From contig OY987267.1 of assembly GCA_963920665.1 (NCBI GenBank), forward strand, positions 5,332,001-5,396,000: a stretch of 64,000 bases of DNA. The letters are read 5' to 3'. Of this stretch, positions 36,310-48,024 are shown piece after piece. Position numbers and translations under genes: made by a program. The DNA comes from Straminergon stramineum (lineage: Eukaryota > Streptophyta > Bryopsida > Hypnales > Calliergonaceae). The stretch's first letter is position 1. The number at the start of each line of letters is the position of its first letter. The notes below the pieces were generated by a model. It did no database searches. It was not told where the DNA came from and worked only from the letters and a program-made list of their open reading frames with translations.

Positions 36310-38144
36310 AAGGTTCCTTTAAGAGTAGAGTACCTTACCAAATGAAAGCGAGGGGATATAGTCTTCTAGAGAACTTTCATTAGAGATCCTAGAAAAGGTG
36401 AAAACATCCAAAATCATCAAAATAAGAACTCCATATAGTTGGAGGCACCTTTTTCAAGAAAGAAAAGAATATTTATGTAGTATTTAGCAATTGAAAATCA
36501 TGAATTTTCAAAAATAAAATATTTTTGGGAGATAAGATATGTAATTAGTATGAAATTTCAAAGTAGAAGCTCCTTAGGCTTTTGAAATAGTCACATAACT
36601 TGGTCTCAAAACCAAAATTTAGATAATCAACAATCAACCAATCACAATTAAGGAAGGGAATGGTTTAATGACACTTTCAATGGAAGTTTACTTGTCAAAA
36701 ATGGATGCAGGGACAGGTTCATGTGTTTTCAGTTTAGAACCGTCTAAGGATTCACCCACCCTACCATAATCTTTGATATGTAATAGATTGTAAATCTCAA
36801 TGGCAAAAATGCTCCAATAAGGAAATATAAACTATGTTTTTTTGGGTGGGTATATATATGTTTTTCTTAACTTCATTACCCATAAAGTAGAACTCATAAC
36901 TTCATCTCACTAGTTGAAATAGAATGGTTCAAGGTTTTTCGTGTAGGGGAACAAACCAAATAGGTGCCCACTATAAAAGCAAAAAAAGATAAAATCTGAA
37001 TTGTTGAAGTTTATTTTAAATGAAGTTTTTGTGTGGTTTGTACATCTTACAATGTATTTATAGATTGATATTTTACATTGAATTATTTTGTATGTTTCCA
37101 AATTTTTGTAATAAAAAATAACAATCTATTCATATAGTACAAGTGATCACATACAAGTCCATTCATTCTACTAGTATCCCACACGGAATGAATGCTACTA
37201 GGACAATAAATTTTAGACCTAAAAGTATATAGATTGTTATTTCTATACTCAATCACTATACATTTTTGTGTATTTTCCCTTATTTCAATATTGGTATACC
37301 TTATGTTCACTTCTAGATGTTGTGAAAGAAGAAAGAATAAAAATATAAAGGAAGATATAGAATTAGAAGTTGAATGTTGTATTCATATTTTCAATTATCT
37401 TACTGCGATATCGATGATTATAAGTACCATTCTTCACGAGAAGTCTACATTGATGGTTTGTAATTGTTAATTCAATTGTGTTTTTGAAAAGAAAATTTAG
37501 GAGATCTCCACTATAGTCCATAAGAAGGCTTTGACAAAAAATCAATTCTATTTCATATAAAATTAAAATGATGATTTTTCATAGTTGAATGCATGTCGTA
37601 AAATTATATGAAATTTTCAAGGAACACTTTAAATTTGGATATCAAACCATCAAATACATTTACTTTGGAAGTATGTTATTTAAGAAATAGTAGCTAGAAA
37701 AAAATAAATGTAATGTATAATTTGTTGTTTGTTTCTGAAATCAAATATTTATTTAAACTATTTTATGGGTGGGGAGGGGTGGAGCACTTTGAGCAATGGT
37801 AATCTCTTCGGGATGTAATTTCATATAAATGATAAGTTATAAATTTTTCAACATCTTTTTATGGAGTGTGTTGGAGATGTTTTTAGAGTAATAAAAATAG
37901 TTTATACTTTTTAAGCTATTGGTTCATATGTTTTACTACGAACATTCACTATTTTGGCATTCTTGATCATTTTGATGCTTGCTTGCAAGATGATGGAATG
38001 AAAAAGAAATGTACCTTTAAGATGAATTTCTTCGTGTACAACTTCATAAAAGGGTGAATATGATAATCAATAGCTAATATATAATAAAAATCAATAAATC
38101 CAAAAAAATCCAAATCAATAACCTAAGACTATTGAAATATGAAG
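36310..38144. other. Gene-free AT-rich interval
   Basis: Short frames on both strands between 36910 and 37545 overlap one another and match no family. No terminal repeats were recognised. Confidence 0.4.
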
Positions 38145-38609
38145 TAAGGTAAAATAGCCCATTATGGAACTTTTGCCCATTACGGAACTCTATGAATGAG
38201 TCCATTACAATTTTCTTTTAGTTTTTAAGATTTGGGCCACATTTAATGTCTTAGGTAATTGGAATGGAGTAATTAGTGATTGCAATGGAAACTTTCAGTT
38301 TTTTAGTGTTAGTTCATTGCAGGAAGTGCCTTTTGCAGGTCTTTTGTGTTAGAAAATATTGTAACTGTAATAGGTAAGTAAGATGAGTGTTATGGATCAG
38401 TTTTTGTTGGTTTTGGACTAGTCTACAAGCTGCGATGGGCTGAACACTTCAAAAATTCATAACACATTCACACTTTGTCAAAAAAATATAGTTTCAAATG
38501 CTCTTGCCATTTCTATCACTTGACTTTCTTTGAAAAAAAAAGTAGAAAATTTTAGAAATGACAAGAGGGCAAACCCCCCATTTGGTCCGTAATGGGCTGT
38601 TCTACCTTA
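38145..38609 (+). mobile_element. TAAGG-terminal inverted-repeat element, copy 3 (465 bp)
   Basis: The left end TAAGGTAAAATAGCCCATTA is matched in reverse by TAATGGGCTGTTCTACCTTA at the right end. The interior aligns with 21044-21589. It has no coding frame of its own; the 103-codon frame at 38558-38869 runs across the right boundary and is not supported. Confidence 0.8.
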
Positions 38610-39482
38610 ATCGGTCTTCTACATTTCCTTCGTGTATCCTCTATAGGATAGAGATATATTTTTGGCATAAATTGTCAAAAAATTATGACTTTCTAGATTA
38701 TGAAGAAAAATGGAGATTTTTTTTTCTTGAACCCATACAAGATTTTACTAGACTATTGTGGGAATGTGTGTTTACAACCTTTGACCCCATAGATTGTATG
38801 ATTGATCAAGTATTTGAAGCTAAAAGAAGTATTTTTTTGGACCATTGCAAACAAGGTTGCACACTTTGACTCCTCATAGAGTGAGATTTTTGCACCAAAT
38901 AGTTGTTGTTTTTTAACAATTTTACACTATATAATGTTATTTTCATACATATCAAATTTTGAAAGTAAAAGAGTGGTCCTACAAAAGTTGCCCAAAGTTG
39001 TTTGAGTTACCTCCAAATTTTCGGCAACATAATTTTTGATCTGAACATCCAATTGGCAAGAAAAAGATACTTCTCCAAAGGATGGTATATATCCACACAT
39101 TGTGCCAAAAATGGAAGATCTACTCAAGATTGACTTCATGGGAACATGCCAAAAAAATTCTAATTATCCACTTAGAAGACAATTGCTATTTAACTAGTGC
39201 TATATCACATTTTTTTGGTTTCATTTTGCATAATATAAGAGTTTTTTGTTTGTTTTGAGACATTAGATGAATTCAATAAGGGTCCATTACAATGAGTTTG
39301 ATAGAATTTCAAGATGGACAATAAAGTGTTCCATATAATCATCCACCAAGTGACGTTGGAGCATAATGGAGTTCATGTATAGATTGTTTTAGGTAAGCAA
39401 TGGAAAATTTAATACTATGTTATGTAATTGAGTGAATTGAATATGAACAATTTGATAGTTCATTTGAAATTTAAATTTTGAT
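38610..39482. other. Gene-free AT-rich interval
   Basis: Nothing is recognised beyond the unsupported frame that crosses in from the element on its left. Confidence 0.35.
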
Positions 39483-40429
39483 TTAACTCCTAAAGGACCA
39501 AATAGGTGTTTTTAAGTAATATAGCGATTTAGGGTAGCTCACTGCGAATGGAGTTTGTTTTTTTAAAATTTTCACGCAACATGTGCCCGAGGAGTAGCTT
39601 TAAGGCCAAACAATTTTCATAACTTTTTAATACATGGTTTAAAAGTTATTGTATGATATGTAGTTTTCATTGCTCGGCGGGCAGCTTGGGCAGCAGAAAA
39701 AACTTCTTTAAAAATCACTTTTTTGAAAAATAAAAATATGAAATTGGTTTTCTATATATGTGGAAAGCTTTGAATCATTTCATTTTGATTTATGAGATGA
39801 AAATTATGAAGGATTTTAGTTGAATGTAGATAGTTTATGGGTAGTAATGGAATCTCTACTCTAAAATAAACTTTGAAGACCTTCATTTAACTCAATTCTT
39901 AATATTTTGGAAAAAAAATAAAAGCATGAGGTGTAGATTGTTTATTACAACATTATCACCATTGGGATTGGCATTTTTCAGTTCCATAAATAAATGATTA
40001 ACAATCTAGTATTTTGAATCATTCTCTACTTCTTTCTACTTGCTAATTTTTTCCTATATGTTGTACAATTCCAAATGATCTAAAAATTTTCAAGCATGTA
40101 GCCAACATGACTTTATGAATGAATCCAAAGAGTTACAACCATTTTGGGCATTTTTTCATAATGATATGGCCTTGTGAAGTGCATCTACTCGGGTTCTTGT
40201 AGGGCCAAAAAAAGGCTTTTTGTCACTTCAAATGCTAATATCTTGCAATCCACGTGGCGGAAATTCTTGAAATTTTTTCCACATCTTTCCAAACCATCAT
40301 ACTACAAGATCCTATGGTTACATTTGTCCAAAATTTTATTTTTTTCTAAAATTTGGTACTTGTACTAGAAATGGCAGTTTTGGAGCGTCTTTGGTGAAAA
40401 CCGCATAGTCAAATACATTTAGGGGTTAA
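39483..40429 (-). mobile_element. TTAA element, subfamily B, copy 3 (947 bp)
   Basis: The ends TTAACTCCTAAAGG and, in reverse, TTAACCCCTAAATG carry exact TTAA on both sides. It is the reverse complement of the elements at 8388 and 18457, including AATATCTTGCAATCCACGTGG near its right end and GGCAGCTTGGGCAGC in the left part. No coding frame. Confidence 0.87.
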
Positions 40430-43400
40430 AGATGCATGAAAGAAGTTTGAAGATGAGTTCACAATGGTTCTTGTTACCCTATTATAATAAATACAAATTG
40501 TGTCACAATTGCATCCATGCTATTTTTTATTCTTATGTTCTCTCAAACCCTTCATGGGATCTTTGTAGATTGTTGCTCGTTGAGTTATAGCAATTTCTTG
40601 ATGATGCAATGGTTTGTTATTGCAAATGTTTCAATGGTAAATCTGACATATAATAAATATATATAGCTCAAAAATTCAAAACTAATCCAAAAGATATTAT
40701 CTAAAAAGAAGTATAATTGGCATCCATATGCCTTTCCATGAGTATGTATAAAAATGTGGGATCTCATAAGGGAGGCAACCTCCTCTAAAAGTAGAGTTGA
40801 TCTTGAAATGGTCTTTCTATATATATGCTTCCTATCTAAAACAAGGAAAGTAATTTAAGAATATAAAAATTAATGATTATTATAATTATAATCATATATG
40901 AAATCCAAGTATTTTTGAAATTTGAATGTGCTTTTTAGGTTTCTAAACAAGCTTTATGAGTAAAAATGCTTGTTTTTGTTCAAATGTGACATAATTGGTA
41001 TCAATTTCAAAAAGATTCTACTTTTTGAATTCCTACTACAACATTGCCTTTTTTCTTTATTATTTCTTTATAGAAATTCAATAATTTGTTTTGAGTCGTT
41101 CTTTTGATTTCACATCAATACAAATCTCTTAATATTTTTAAAAATTAGAGAATTTTTTCCAAGTCCTCATTTTTATTTCACATCAGTACACATCTCTTGA
41201 TATTTTTAGTATATTTAGTATACAAAGTTGCATTTGGTGTATGAGTTGGTGTCCTAATTTCATTTTTCATTTTTCATTTTAAAAAAAATTCAAAACTAGT
41301 TTTGAAAGTTTGCAATTGGAATTTTCTGAAGAGATGATGCATACTTGAAATGATATAAAAATGAATCTTTGAATGTCATAGCTAGAAGCTTGAATTAATT
41401 TACGGAGTATTTCCCAACATTGTGACACTTAAGGCTTGATTTGTATATTTACTTGTTTGAGGAGTTTAAATTGAAATAAAACTTATTAAAATCTCAATAA
41501 AAATTCACAATTTATTAATTTCCTATCACATTAGAAAGCTCCTAAAACAATTGATAATTGACTCTAAAAAAAATAACCATGAGCCAAAATGACTACAAAA
41601 ATGTTGTGAATGACTATGAATCATGGTCTAAATATTTTTAGAATACATCTCAATGTAAAAAAATTAAGTTGCTTTGGTAAGTAAATCCCCAATGCTACAA
41701 AAAGCATTTGTAAGCTATACTCTAGAGTCTAGAGTCCACAAATTTGTAGGACCTTTTCAATTTTGGCAACCTCTATTGAACATTTAATAAAATTTAACTT
41801 TCGAGCTTCAACAATTAAAAAAGAACTTCAATAGTTTAGAACATCCCAATGAATTATAATGTAATGAATTAATAAAATATTCTCCATTTGTACAATTATC
41901 CGATACAACATGCTACTAAGTACTTTATTATCTATGCTACTATATATTGGTGGTATCCTCTCCACATAATCATTTTCATTGATTATTGATTATTGCTTGA
42001 ACTATTCTCCCTTCAAACTCTCCCTTCAAGTTAACCTTGTGTTACCGGTATATATGTTTTCATTATTCAAAGAATATTTTAAGGATCAAATAAAGTTTCC
42101 TTTCATTTTAATTACCGGTTGTAACAAAATAAGTAAAATTTATTTTCATACCTTGAATTGTGATCAAGCTCATTGAAAGAGTGTCAAATGTCATGAATTG
42201 GTTGGATTTTGGCAATAGGTGTTGGTAGTTTTGAAGATTTTTGGCAATTATCATTATCATTTCTTGAAATTACAAATTTCTTCAAAAACAATCAATTTTT
42301 GCTAAAATTGAAAGGCACTATATTATTTGTCTATTAGAAAATTTTAGAGCTCCAAAACCTTTCCAAATTTTATTTTCATCGCTATAGTCATGCTAATATT
42401 TTTAATGAAAGAATCCAACATATTTGAAATATATTCTCAAGGTAAAATAGCATTGAACAATGAATGAAATTTTTTAAGTGATTTTTTTACTTTGAAGTTT
42501 TTTAAAGACCATTAACTATGGCATTCATGTGGAATGACTATCAACAAGATAATTTTTGCATTTAAAAAATTGCTTGATGAAACTTTGATGTTTTAGTATG
42601 TAAAAAAGTTTATGAAAAATTGTATCATTTTGGTATCTAAAAATTCTTTTCTTAAAAATAATTAAAAAAAATCAAATCACTATGAATTTTTCAAGTATAA
42701 TGTGTATAATATTTCACAATTTGGAACAAAAATGATAACACTTAGATACTTTTATCCGATGTGAAGGTTGTAATGGAAAATAATGAATCTGAATCTAATT
42801 TTTAAAATGAAATGAAATATACAATACAATTGAAATTTTTTAATTTGATTACACAAAATTTGCAATTAAAATAGTGTGCATTGAAAATTTGAAGTAGGAG
42901 ATTCAACTTGTTTATTCCATATGGCATGTGAAGAGTGAAAACCAAGAAAATAACTTTGATGCCTCTTTATTGCATAAGAAAAATAAGAGACACCAAGAGA
43001 GAACAACACAAATAGATTATCAAATTTTGAAGATTTTGAAAATTGATAATTTTCCCTAACATTTTAAAAAAGCACAAAACTTAACAATTTATGATGAGTG
43101 ACTAGCCTCAAATATAGGAAAAAACAAAAGGTTAAAAAAAATTATAATATGTAACTCTAATATCCCCTATATAATGAGTCATTGAAATTTTGAATGTTCT
43201 CAAAATTTTAATGGAATAAAAGTTTATTATTTAGAGACTTATTTTCAAAGTATAAAAAATTGAAGTTGGATAGGTATTTTGAAAGCTATTGTTGAATTTG
43301 TATGATGCACAACACCATTTTGGAAATTTTAGTAGTTTTAGAATGTCATTTAAATAAGGATGATTTAAATAAATAAACTTATTTTTTATTATATATATGG

Positions 43401-43756
43401 TGATGAATATATAATGATAATATTAATAAAATATAAGGCAAGGAGATTTTGTAACTTTGAAATTGAGAATCAAATTTTGTAATATTCATTGTTATTTGAA
43501 GTAAACCATCGTTCTTTTTATGCACCAATTGCTTCATGAGTTCTAACTACACAATGGATATGTAACCACTTTTATCAAAAGATAAAATACCACTTTATGA
43601 ATTAGCCAATTGTGCTACTATAGGTGAAATTGAACTTTTAAAGTTGCTTAATATTTTACAGCATGTAGATCAAATTTGACACTCAAAAAAATATTTTAAA
43701 ATTATCCAAGGATAATGTGATAAGCATTATCTATTGTTCTTAGCAATTTGGCCCAT
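40430..43756. other. Gene-free AT-rich interval
   Basis: No recognisable gene or terminal repeat. AT-rich, with short frames only. Confidence 0.4.
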
Positions 43757-44340
43757 TTTGAAAGTACACCCCTTTGGGTCATTAAGGGGTAACTCTTAAA
43801 AGGACATTTCATGTTTGGACTTGATCAAACTTTCAGTAGATTTATATATTAAAACACACATTTAAAAAAATTGATATATTTTACAGGTATTATTATATTT
43901 ATGAAATTTCATTTCATTAATCCATGATTAAAAACATTGAATTAAATTTTACATGCTTTTTAAAGAATTTTCTTTGTAAAAATCATAACTATTACAAAAA
44001 ATGCTGAAAACTAATATGAAATTTTTAAGAAAAATGAAAATTATTGTGACAAACATCATGGTGAAATTGATGTACTCTTTTAGCTCACATGAAGAGGAAT
44101 CCAATAAATATAAAGTTCAAAGGTGGTGTCTTTTGAACTTTCAAGATGATATCTTCAAAGTGTCACAAAAATTGTAATTTTAATATTTTTAAAAATGAAT
44201 ATTAAGATAAAAATTATATTTTTGGAGGTACATTTTCTTAGTTAAGCTTTAAAACTTTTAAAATGAAGAACTATGTGAAAATTTAGGTTTTGACTTTCAA
44301 AATGCCCATGGGGCTTACAATTCCCTTTAAGGATTAATGC
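43757..44340 (+). repeat. Repeat D, copy 2, unoccupied form
   Basis: It aligns with 23597-25120 once the two TTAA elements there are removed. At the two insertion points this copy has TCAA (44141-44144) and TTAA (44327-44330), one tetranucleotide each. Its left part GGTAACTCTTAAAAGG and right end (reversed TTAATCCTTAAAGG) are themselves loosely TTAA-element-like. Confidence 0.7.
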
Positions 44341-44825
44341 AAAACTAAATAATTGATATCCAAACAAAATGAGAAGCTAATGAGGATAGATTTCAACCTT
44401 GAGATGGATGAAAAAAGAAAAATTAAAAGCAAATGAGAAGCAATAAGTATTCTGCTTTTAATTGGTATAGATATGGTAATGAATGTTCCGTTTTCATTGT
44501 TCTATTTTAAACCAATGAGGGACATTTCTTGAATCCATATTGCGTACCATTTACATACAAGGGGATTGCTTTCAGGATTCATCATGGCCCATTCATAGAA
44601 CTATGCCATGTGATAATTGCAACTCCTATCAAATAAAAGAGAAGCCTCCTCATGTGATATTCACTTTTAGAAATTATAACTAAATGTTCAACATCCCCCA
44701 AACTATGTAGCTTCTTGCTTTTATTGTAGATTTCATTCTCCTTTCTCTACATATTCATTCAATTCGAAGAATTCATCCATTGCACCAATTTTCACAATTT
44801 TTCAAAAAACATTATTTGACGAGGT
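44341..44825. other. Gene-free AT-rich interval
   Basis: Nothing recognised. Confidence 0.35.
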
Positions 44826-45300
44826 TAAGTTTTCTTAGAACAATCTCACCATTGGGATTATTGTGTTTCAATCCCATCTTAGAGCTATTAATGATTCAGT
44901 TTTTCTCTCAATCTTCGACCTACTTCTACTTAAAAAAAATTTAAAGAATAAAAATCCAGTGTTTTATTTTGAATTTTGTTTTCTAGACTTTCAACTCAAT
45001 TCTTCAACACAATTTTTTTTAAATTCAAATTCTATTGTGCAAAAGAATTCCACAAATGACAGTCAAAGTCATTTGAAATTGTAGGCCAACATTCAAAAAA
45101 ACCTTTTTTCAACTTTGAATGCTAATATCTCTCCATTTGTATGGTCAAACTTTATGAAATTTTTACCACATGATCTCAAACAAGTAAAGTAAAAGATCCT
45201 ATGGTTAGATTCTAATATTTTCCCCTTGGATGAATGCAATAGAAATGATAATTTTAAGTGGTTTTTGATAGAAAAATAACCTTGGTCCTTTCGAGGGTAA
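44826..45300 (+). mobile_element. TTAA element, subfamily A, right-half fragment
   Basis: It aligns with about 760-1250 (AGAACAATCTCACCATTGGGAT at the left, CCTTGGTCCTTTCGAGGGTAA at the right). The left half is missing here; a left-end fragment of the same subfamily lies at 45790-45975. Confidence 0.7.
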
Positions 45301-45789
45301 TGCCCAAGCACTTTATGGACCTCCTACCTTATTTGCTTTAGGAATTTTTAGAAGCATGCATATGGTACTTTGGAAAGGGGCCTACATAGTAAAAAAAATT
45401 TAATTCTAAAATGAATGGCAAGATTTAATTCAAAAGTGAACCTCACAATATGAGTCATATGATACATTACTACATGTCATACAAACACAATGTATATACA
45501 ATATTCATCGTTGCCTATGCTATTTTAGGATCTTCAATTGCATTTTTGATATGCCTAAATTTTTTTGAAATTTCAATACAATAATCTTGTTTAAGGAATT
45601 GGATCCTACCATACTTTAGAGATGGTCCTATATTTTCCAAGATTATTCAATTCATTTACTAAGTACTTGTGTTACTTTTGTTTTTACTTCTATTATGGGA
45701 TTGGCCACTTGGGCAATTACTCCATGTAAACTTTAGTATTGATAAATTGATGAGGATTTGGAGTTGAATCTTAATATAATGATTAATGA
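45301..45789. other. Gene-free AT-rich interval
   Basis: Nothing recognised between the two subfamily A fragments. Confidence 0.35.
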
Positions 45790-45975
45790 GATATTTTAAT
45801 TTGTAAAGGACCATTGTTTCTTGTAGGAACAAATGAAAGTTTGGATAGGTTCCTATTATCTCAATTTTTGGCATGATTTTTGGAACTTTTTTTGAAAGAT
45901 AGAAAAATATTTTTATTAGCTTTTGATGAATAGAATTTTTATTTTATTCAGTGCCTAGAAGAAGAAGAATTTTAA
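45790..45975 (+). mobile_element. TTAA element, subfamily A, left-end fragment
   Basis: It aligns with about 330-490 (AAAGGACCATTGT, ACAAATGA, TAGGTTCCTA, GATAGAAAAAT). With 44826-45300 it may come from one rearranged copy, although the order is swapped. Confidence 0.6.
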
Positions 45976-46188
45976 TTAGTTTAGAGATAAATATAATTTT
46001 AACTTCTTAAAGACCAATAACCCTTTTGGGTTTTCAATCACTTTGAAGTCACAAATTTTCTTAAAAACATAAATTGCAAAGTTCATGTTTGTGGAGATTG
46101 TTATTCCAAACCAAAGATCAATGTAAATTAGTATTTTTGAATAAGTACATGAACAAACAAGAATACTACTCTAAGTACAATACTAGGC

Positions 46189-46437
46189 CAATGGTGCTAG
46201 TATGTGAGCCCAAGAATGCGAGCTTATGAGCATTGAGTCTACATTATAGGTACCTATAATATAGATACCACACACTATAGAAGGAGTATGTATCATAAAC
46301 ACTTATAATATGGGTATTTGTAACATATATACCCTATAATCATAAACGGTTTCTATAGTATATACACCTATAACATAGATGTGTAGTATTATAGGCTCAT
46401 AGGCTCACACGCCTATACTCACATAATAGCAACCCTC
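46189..46437 (+). mobile_element. Mutator-like MITE, copy 2 (249 bp)
   Basis: The left end CAATGGTGCTAGTATGTGAG and the reversed right end GAGGGTTGCTATTATGTGAG form the terminal repeat. It is flanked by a perfect 10-bp duplication AATACTAGGC (46179-46188 and 46438-46447). The interior is dense in TATAG/CTATA motifs. Same family as 15185-15422 in reverse. Non-coding. Confidence 0.88.
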
Positions 46438-46447
46438 AATACTAGGC

Positions 46448-47493
46448 TATCAAGGTTGGCAAAATTTTATTCTAAAAAGTGATCACAAAATTTTTGGAAA
46501 ATTACTTTTCCCAAAAAAGGATATTTTACATGGTGAAAATATGGATCTCAAAGGAATATTTCCATTATTAGCATCTATCCAAATTTGATTCTTTAATTTT
46601 ATTTAAATATTTGGCATAAAATGTCAATCCTTGTAGTCGAATTCAATACATTGAAATGGAAAAATTATGTCAAAAAGGTTTTTAATGGATAAAAAAACAA
46701 TTAGTTGATTTAGCTTGGATTTGTAATCAGATAACTTTTTCTATATTTCATTAAAATATTTTAACTTCCAAAGGACTAGAAATCCCATATTAGACTTTAG
46801 CATTTTTTAGGTTGACCATTGTTAAGTTCAAAATATATATTCTTGAATTCTTTTTAGGAAAACATATGTCATGCTATTAGATTCCTAGCACATTAAGTTG
46901 TGTGCCCATTTTGACTAAGCAATTGCAAATTATGAGGTAAAATTTGTATTGGTCTAAACCCATAATTTTAATTACTTATCCAACAATTATGACAATAGAT
47001 GTAAACAATGCTATATTTATGTGTCTATAATATCATAGTATATTCTTGAAAATACCTTTATAGGACCAAATAGCATTTATAGATACATGTTTTTGTTCTT
47101 CCAATTACTAATGGAATTTTCAGTTTATTTGATATTATCAAACAATATGTGATTCAAGAGTAATTAATTTTGCAAGTAATAATATTCATAAGACTTAAAA
47201 ATATGGTTAAATACTATTGTAATATAGAAATAGTAATGAATGAAAGAGTAGAATTTGGTTCTTTAGATTTATGTTCATATGGAAAGCTCTAAATTGCTCT
47301 AATTTGACTAATAAGGGTATTTTGCAAATTATGAAGGATATTATTTTGTGGGTAATGGTGGAGTCTCTTCTTCAAAATAAATTTGTATTGTTTTTTCTTA
47401 TACTCAATTTACAACAAGAAAAAATAAAAGCACACTTTCTAGGTTGTTTATTACAAAATCACTCTAATTGGATTTAAAATTTAAAATTTAGTA
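46448..47493. other. Gene-free AT-rich interval
   Basis: Nothing recognised; the 68-codon frame at 47271-47477 has no family. Confidence 0.35.
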
Positions 47494-48024
47494 TTAAACC
47501 CTAAAGGACCAATTGGTTGTTGAACAACCGTGGCAATTGAAAATTTGTGTAAGTTCCTATGAAGTCAATTTTGCACACAAGGTGTGAACATACATCCCCC
47601 ATGCAAGAATTTTTTTCCAAGTAGGTTTTGGGATCAAAAGTTATGATACTCATAGTTTTGGAGGCAAGGCATGCAACTTTAAGTAGCATATGCAAAATTC
47701 CTCCTCTACCCTTGGAATTTGGGAGGTATGTAACTCATATGATGTTGGATGCAATTATCAAAAATACCAACCATGTGTAGTCCCAAAATCTCACAAATGG
47801 GGAGATGCAACCATGTGCAATATTACTATGGAAAAAAATTCTTCCAATTTCAAAAGCTATAATCTTTCAATTTGCTTTGCCAAAGTTTCTAAATTTTTTT
47901 TCACACATTTCCATGGTAGTCTAGTACAAATAATATTTTGAATTAAAAAAATTGGTTCTTTTCTCATTGACTAAAAAACATAATTTTTTTGACAAATTTA
48001 TGCTAGAAATGTGCTTTGATCCTT
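47494..48024 (+). mobile_element. TTAA element, 531 bp
   Basis: The ends TTAAACCCTAAAGGACC and, in reverse, TTAACCCCTAAAGGATC carry TTAA on both sides. The right part contains the block shared with subfamilies A and B (ATAATCTTTCAATTTG, TTTTTTTTCACACATTTCCA). The left two-thirds is its own. Non-coding. Confidence 0.78.

Noticed and set aside
38558..38869. 103-codon open frame as a gene
   Set aside because: It starts inside the terminal repeat of a TAAGG element and runs into flanking DNA, with no family match.
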